NCBI GenBank assembly: GCA_902599315.1
Contig: CACKEY010000001.1
Coordinates: 68,625-132,624, forward strand
Length of the DNA stretch: 64,000 bases
Source of the DNA: an uncultured SAR86 cluster bacterium
GTDB lineage: Bacteria > Pseudomonadota > Gammaproteobacteria > Magnimaribacterales > D2472
Direction: 5' to 3'
The notes under the pieces are model-generated. The model ran no database searches. It saw only the letters and a program-made list of their open reading frames with translations, and was not told the origin of the DNA. Below are positions 61,900-64,000 of the stretch, piece by piece (position 1 is the stretch's first letter; every line of letters starts with the position of its first letter). A program made the translations under genes and the position numbers.

Positions 61900-63887
61900 T
61901 TTGCAATTAGTTTCTTGGCTTGAGTAACAATATTGTTGACTGTGAAGCCAAACTCATTCATTAACTCATCTCCTGGAGCACTTTCTCCAAATGTTTCCAT
62001 TCCAATTACAGTATCATTTAGATTTATCAAACAATGCCAAGAATTTGGATGAAGAGCCTCAACTACGAGTTTTGGTATTTCAGGATTAATAATGCTGTCT
62101 CTGTAAACTTTATCTTGTGAGACAAATTTATCAAGACAAGGCATAGAAACAACATTGGCTTTTAACCCTTCTTTTGAAATTGTTTTAGCTGCCTCAATAA
62201 TTAACTTAACCTCACTCCCTGAACTAATCAATGTAATATGAGCTTTATCATCAGAAGATAATAAATAACCTCCTTTCTCAATCATCTCTATTTGTTCTTT
62301 TGATCTCTCAATAAAGGGAAGGTTTTGTCTGGATAATATTAAGCTGTGAGGAGTATCTTTAGAGCAAATTGCTTCTTTCCAACTTACGGCAGTCTCTATA
62401 ATGTCAGCAGGTCTCCAATTATTTAAATTAGGAGTAGCTCTCAATGTAACAAGGTGCTCAATTGGCTGATGCGTTGGCCCATCTTCACCAAGGCCAATTG
62501 AGTCGTGGGTATAAACAAAGATATTTGGTATTTTCATAAGCGCAGCAAGCCGGACAGCATTTCTAGCGTAATCCATAAAAACTAAAAAAGTTCCGCTATA
62601 AGGTTTTATTCCGCCATGCAAAACCATTCCATTTGTCATGGCGGTCATCCCAAACTCTCTGACTCCGTAAAATATATGATTGCCCTTTGGATTATCAGGA
62701 AGCATTTCAGTGCTTACTGATGAAAAAGTATTGTTTGAGCCAGTTAAATCAGCAGATCCACCAATTAACTCGGGAAGTTTTTCACAAAAATAATTTAAAC
62801 AAATCTCAGATGCCTTACGAGTAGCTAGATCTTTTTGATTGCCTGCAGATAATTCATTTATGAAATCTACATAACTGTTTTGGAAGTTTATTGGAAGTTC
62901 ATTGTTGATTACCCTTGTCAATTCATCAAAAGACTTTGGATGCTTTTTGGAATACTCCATCATTAATTGATCCCATGATGCATTGAGCTTAGCCCCCTCA
63001 TCTTTGCAGTCCCACTCAGACTTTATGTCATCTGGTATATGAAATGGCTTATGCTCCCACCCAAGCTCGTCCCGAGTTTTTTTAACTTCATCCTCTCCTA
63101 ATGCAGAGCCATGAACACCAGATGTTCCTGATTTATTTGGCGATCCAAAGCCAATAATTGTTTTGCAGCATATTAAAGTTGGACGCTCTACATCTTGTTG
63201 AGCTGTTCGAATTGCTTCTAAGGTTTCCTCAACATTATGACCATCTACCTCAAGCACTTGCCATCCATAGCTTTCAAATCTTTGTGAAGTGTTATCTGTG
63301 AACCAATTAGCTATCTCCCCATCAATTGAAATTCCATTTTGATCATAAAAACATATTAATTTTCCTAAACCATGGGTTCCTGCAAATGAACAGGCTTCAT
63401 GTGAGACTCCCTCCATCAAACAGCCGTCTCCCAAAAATGTATAGGTGAAATGATCAATTGGTTTTAGTCCATCGTCTTGATTAAATCTGCTTGCTAACAT
63501 TTTTTCTGCTAGAGCCATTCCCACAGCGTTGCCAATACCTTGGCCTAATGGGCCAGTAGTAGTTTCAACGCCAATATCTATGTCAAATTCTGGATGACCA
63601 GGTGTTTTAGAGCCTAATTGTCTAAAATTCTTCAAGTCTTCAATTGAAAGTTCATATCCAGTTAAATGAAGCAAGCTATATAGCAACATTGACCCGTGAC
63701 CGTTTGAAAGGACAAACCTATCTCGATTAAACCAAGTTGGATTTTGAGGATTATGTTTTAAGTTGTATTTCCATAAAGCTACTGCAATATCGGCCATTCC
63801 CATTGGCATCCCTGGATGACCAGATTTGGCTGATTCAACAGAATCAATTGATAGAAACCTTATAGCGTTAGCAAGTTCTTTGTGCAT
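61896..63887 (-). CDS. tkt: Transketolase
   Basis: TPP enzyme of the pentose phosphate pathway. 663 residues from ATG 63887, exactly the length of E. coli TktA. The frame extends to a TTG at 63917, but MHKELANAIRFLS aligns with the family N terminus. GHPGMPMG, GDGCLMEGVSHEA, DQNGISIDG (TPP and magnesium site) and DSIGLGEDGPTHQPIEHL are all conserved. First gene of a minus-strand operon running to 57512. Confidence 0.97.
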   Translation of the reverse strand: MHKELANAIRFLSIDSVESAKSGHPGMPMGMADIAVALWKYNLKHNPQNPTWFNRDRFVLSNGHGSMLLYSLLHLTGYELSIEDLKNFRQLGSKTPGHPEFDIDIGVETTTGPLGQGIGNAVGMALAEKMLASRFNQDDGLKPIDHFTYTFLGDGCLMEGVSHEACSFAGTHGLGKLICFYDQNGISIDGEIANWFTDNTSQRFESYGWQVLEVDGHNVEETLEAIRTAQQDVERPTLICCKTIIGFGSPNKSGTSGVHGSALGEDEVKKTRDELGWEHKPFHIPDDIKSEWDCKDEGAKLNASWDQLMMEYSKKHPKSFDELTRVINNELPINFQNSYVDFINELSAGNQKDLATRKASEICLNYFCEKLPELIGGSADLTGSNNTFSSVSTEMLPDNPKGNHIFYGVREFGMTAMTNGMVLHGGIKPYSGTFLVFMDYARNAVRLAALMKIPNIFVYTHDSIGLGEDGPTHQPIEHLVTLRATPNLNNWRPADIIETAVSWKEAICSKDTPHSLILSRQNLPFIERSKEQIEMIEKGGYLLSSDDKAHITLISSGSEVKLIIEAAKTISKEGLKANVVSMPCLDKFVSQDKVYRDSIINPEIPKLVVEALHPNSWHCLINLNDTVIGMETFGESAPGDELMNEFGFTVNNIVTQAKKLIAK

Positions 63888-63939
63888 TTTTTTTGCAAGT
63901 AGTTTAGAACATATCAATCATAATATGTGGCTCAGATTT

Positions 63940-63969
63940 TTTATAGATATATTTGTGTTTATTTAACAA
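63940..63969 (-). promoter_or_regulatory. Candidate promoter of the tkt operon
   Basis: On the minus strand TTGTTA (63964-63969), an 18-bp spacer and TATAAA (63940-63945) lie 53 bp upstream of the tkt ATG. The predicted start is near 63933. The last 30 bases of the window upstream show no recognisable gene end. Read by eye. Confidence 0.4.
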
Positions 63970-64000
63970 AACTAATAAGATTTTCAGTTACACGAGTGAT

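Overview
The window is a densely packed, AT-rich stretch of a bacterial chromosome. Gene order and protein families point to an uncultured marine gammaproteobacterium, most likely of the SAR86 type. The evidence for Gammaproteobacteria is a set of conserved neighbourhoods: tyrS/mepM/anmK/erpA, yjeF-tsaE-amiC, priA/rpmE, pepP-ubiH facing zapA-6S RNA-ygfA, miaB-phoH-ybeY-corC-lnt followed by a DUF1820 gene, and ubiE-ubiJ-ubiB-tatABC. The SAR86-like assignment is an inference from low GC, very short spacers, TTG/GTG starts, a prolyl oligopeptidase next to an S46 dipeptidyl-peptidase, and scattered epoxide hydrolase and SDR genes.

Layout. 1-3574: peptide-degrading enzymes (S9A prolyl oligopeptidase cut by the window edge, then an exported S46 peptidase). 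3571-7804: an accessory block of six mostly unrecognised genes. Five form a minus-strand operon (a UDG-like protein, an ARPP-1-like protein, an orphan, an HTH protein and an RHH-like protein). One divergent 519-codon gene ends on the base before the 3' end of a lone tRNA-Ile(GAT). 7942-9438: a nucleotidyltransferase/kinase pair and a membrane protein. 9476-21042: tyrS, cell-wall and Fe-S genes, heme genes, DksA with a histone-like tail, poly(A) polymerase, deoxynucleoside kinase and acetyl-CoA synthetase. 21025-25006: a small membrane protein, MBL and NUDIX hydrolases, an alpha/beta hydrolase and a PON/SMP-30-like propeller. 24999-31046: NAD(P)HX repair, tsaE, amidase, SDR and priA. 31104-36783: ribosomal proteins L31 and L28, dut, sixA, maf, ubiH and pepP. 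36855-38123: zapA region with 6S RNA. 38120-44502: epoxide hydrolase, ilvA, rpiA, a glutathione peroxidase with an unusual leader, and a FadB-like enzyme. 44509-50076: cell-envelope and tRNA/rRNA maturation operon. 50134-57515: DUF1820, PhoD, orn, rsgA, ubiquinone genes and Tat translocase. 57512-63887: a minus-strand run tkt-pgk-fba(class I)-dtd-acyl-CoA dehydrogenase-LOG.

Most of the window is housekeeping sequence. The parts that look least described are the accessory block at the tRNA (3571-7804), the structured leader and 29-codon ORF in front of gpx (41986-42200), and two core proteins carrying low-complexity charged extensions (DksA and L31). No CRISPR array, transposase, integrase, rRNA gene or prophage structural gene was seen. 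All coordinates and motifs were read by eye, and family names rest on motif recognition without database searches.
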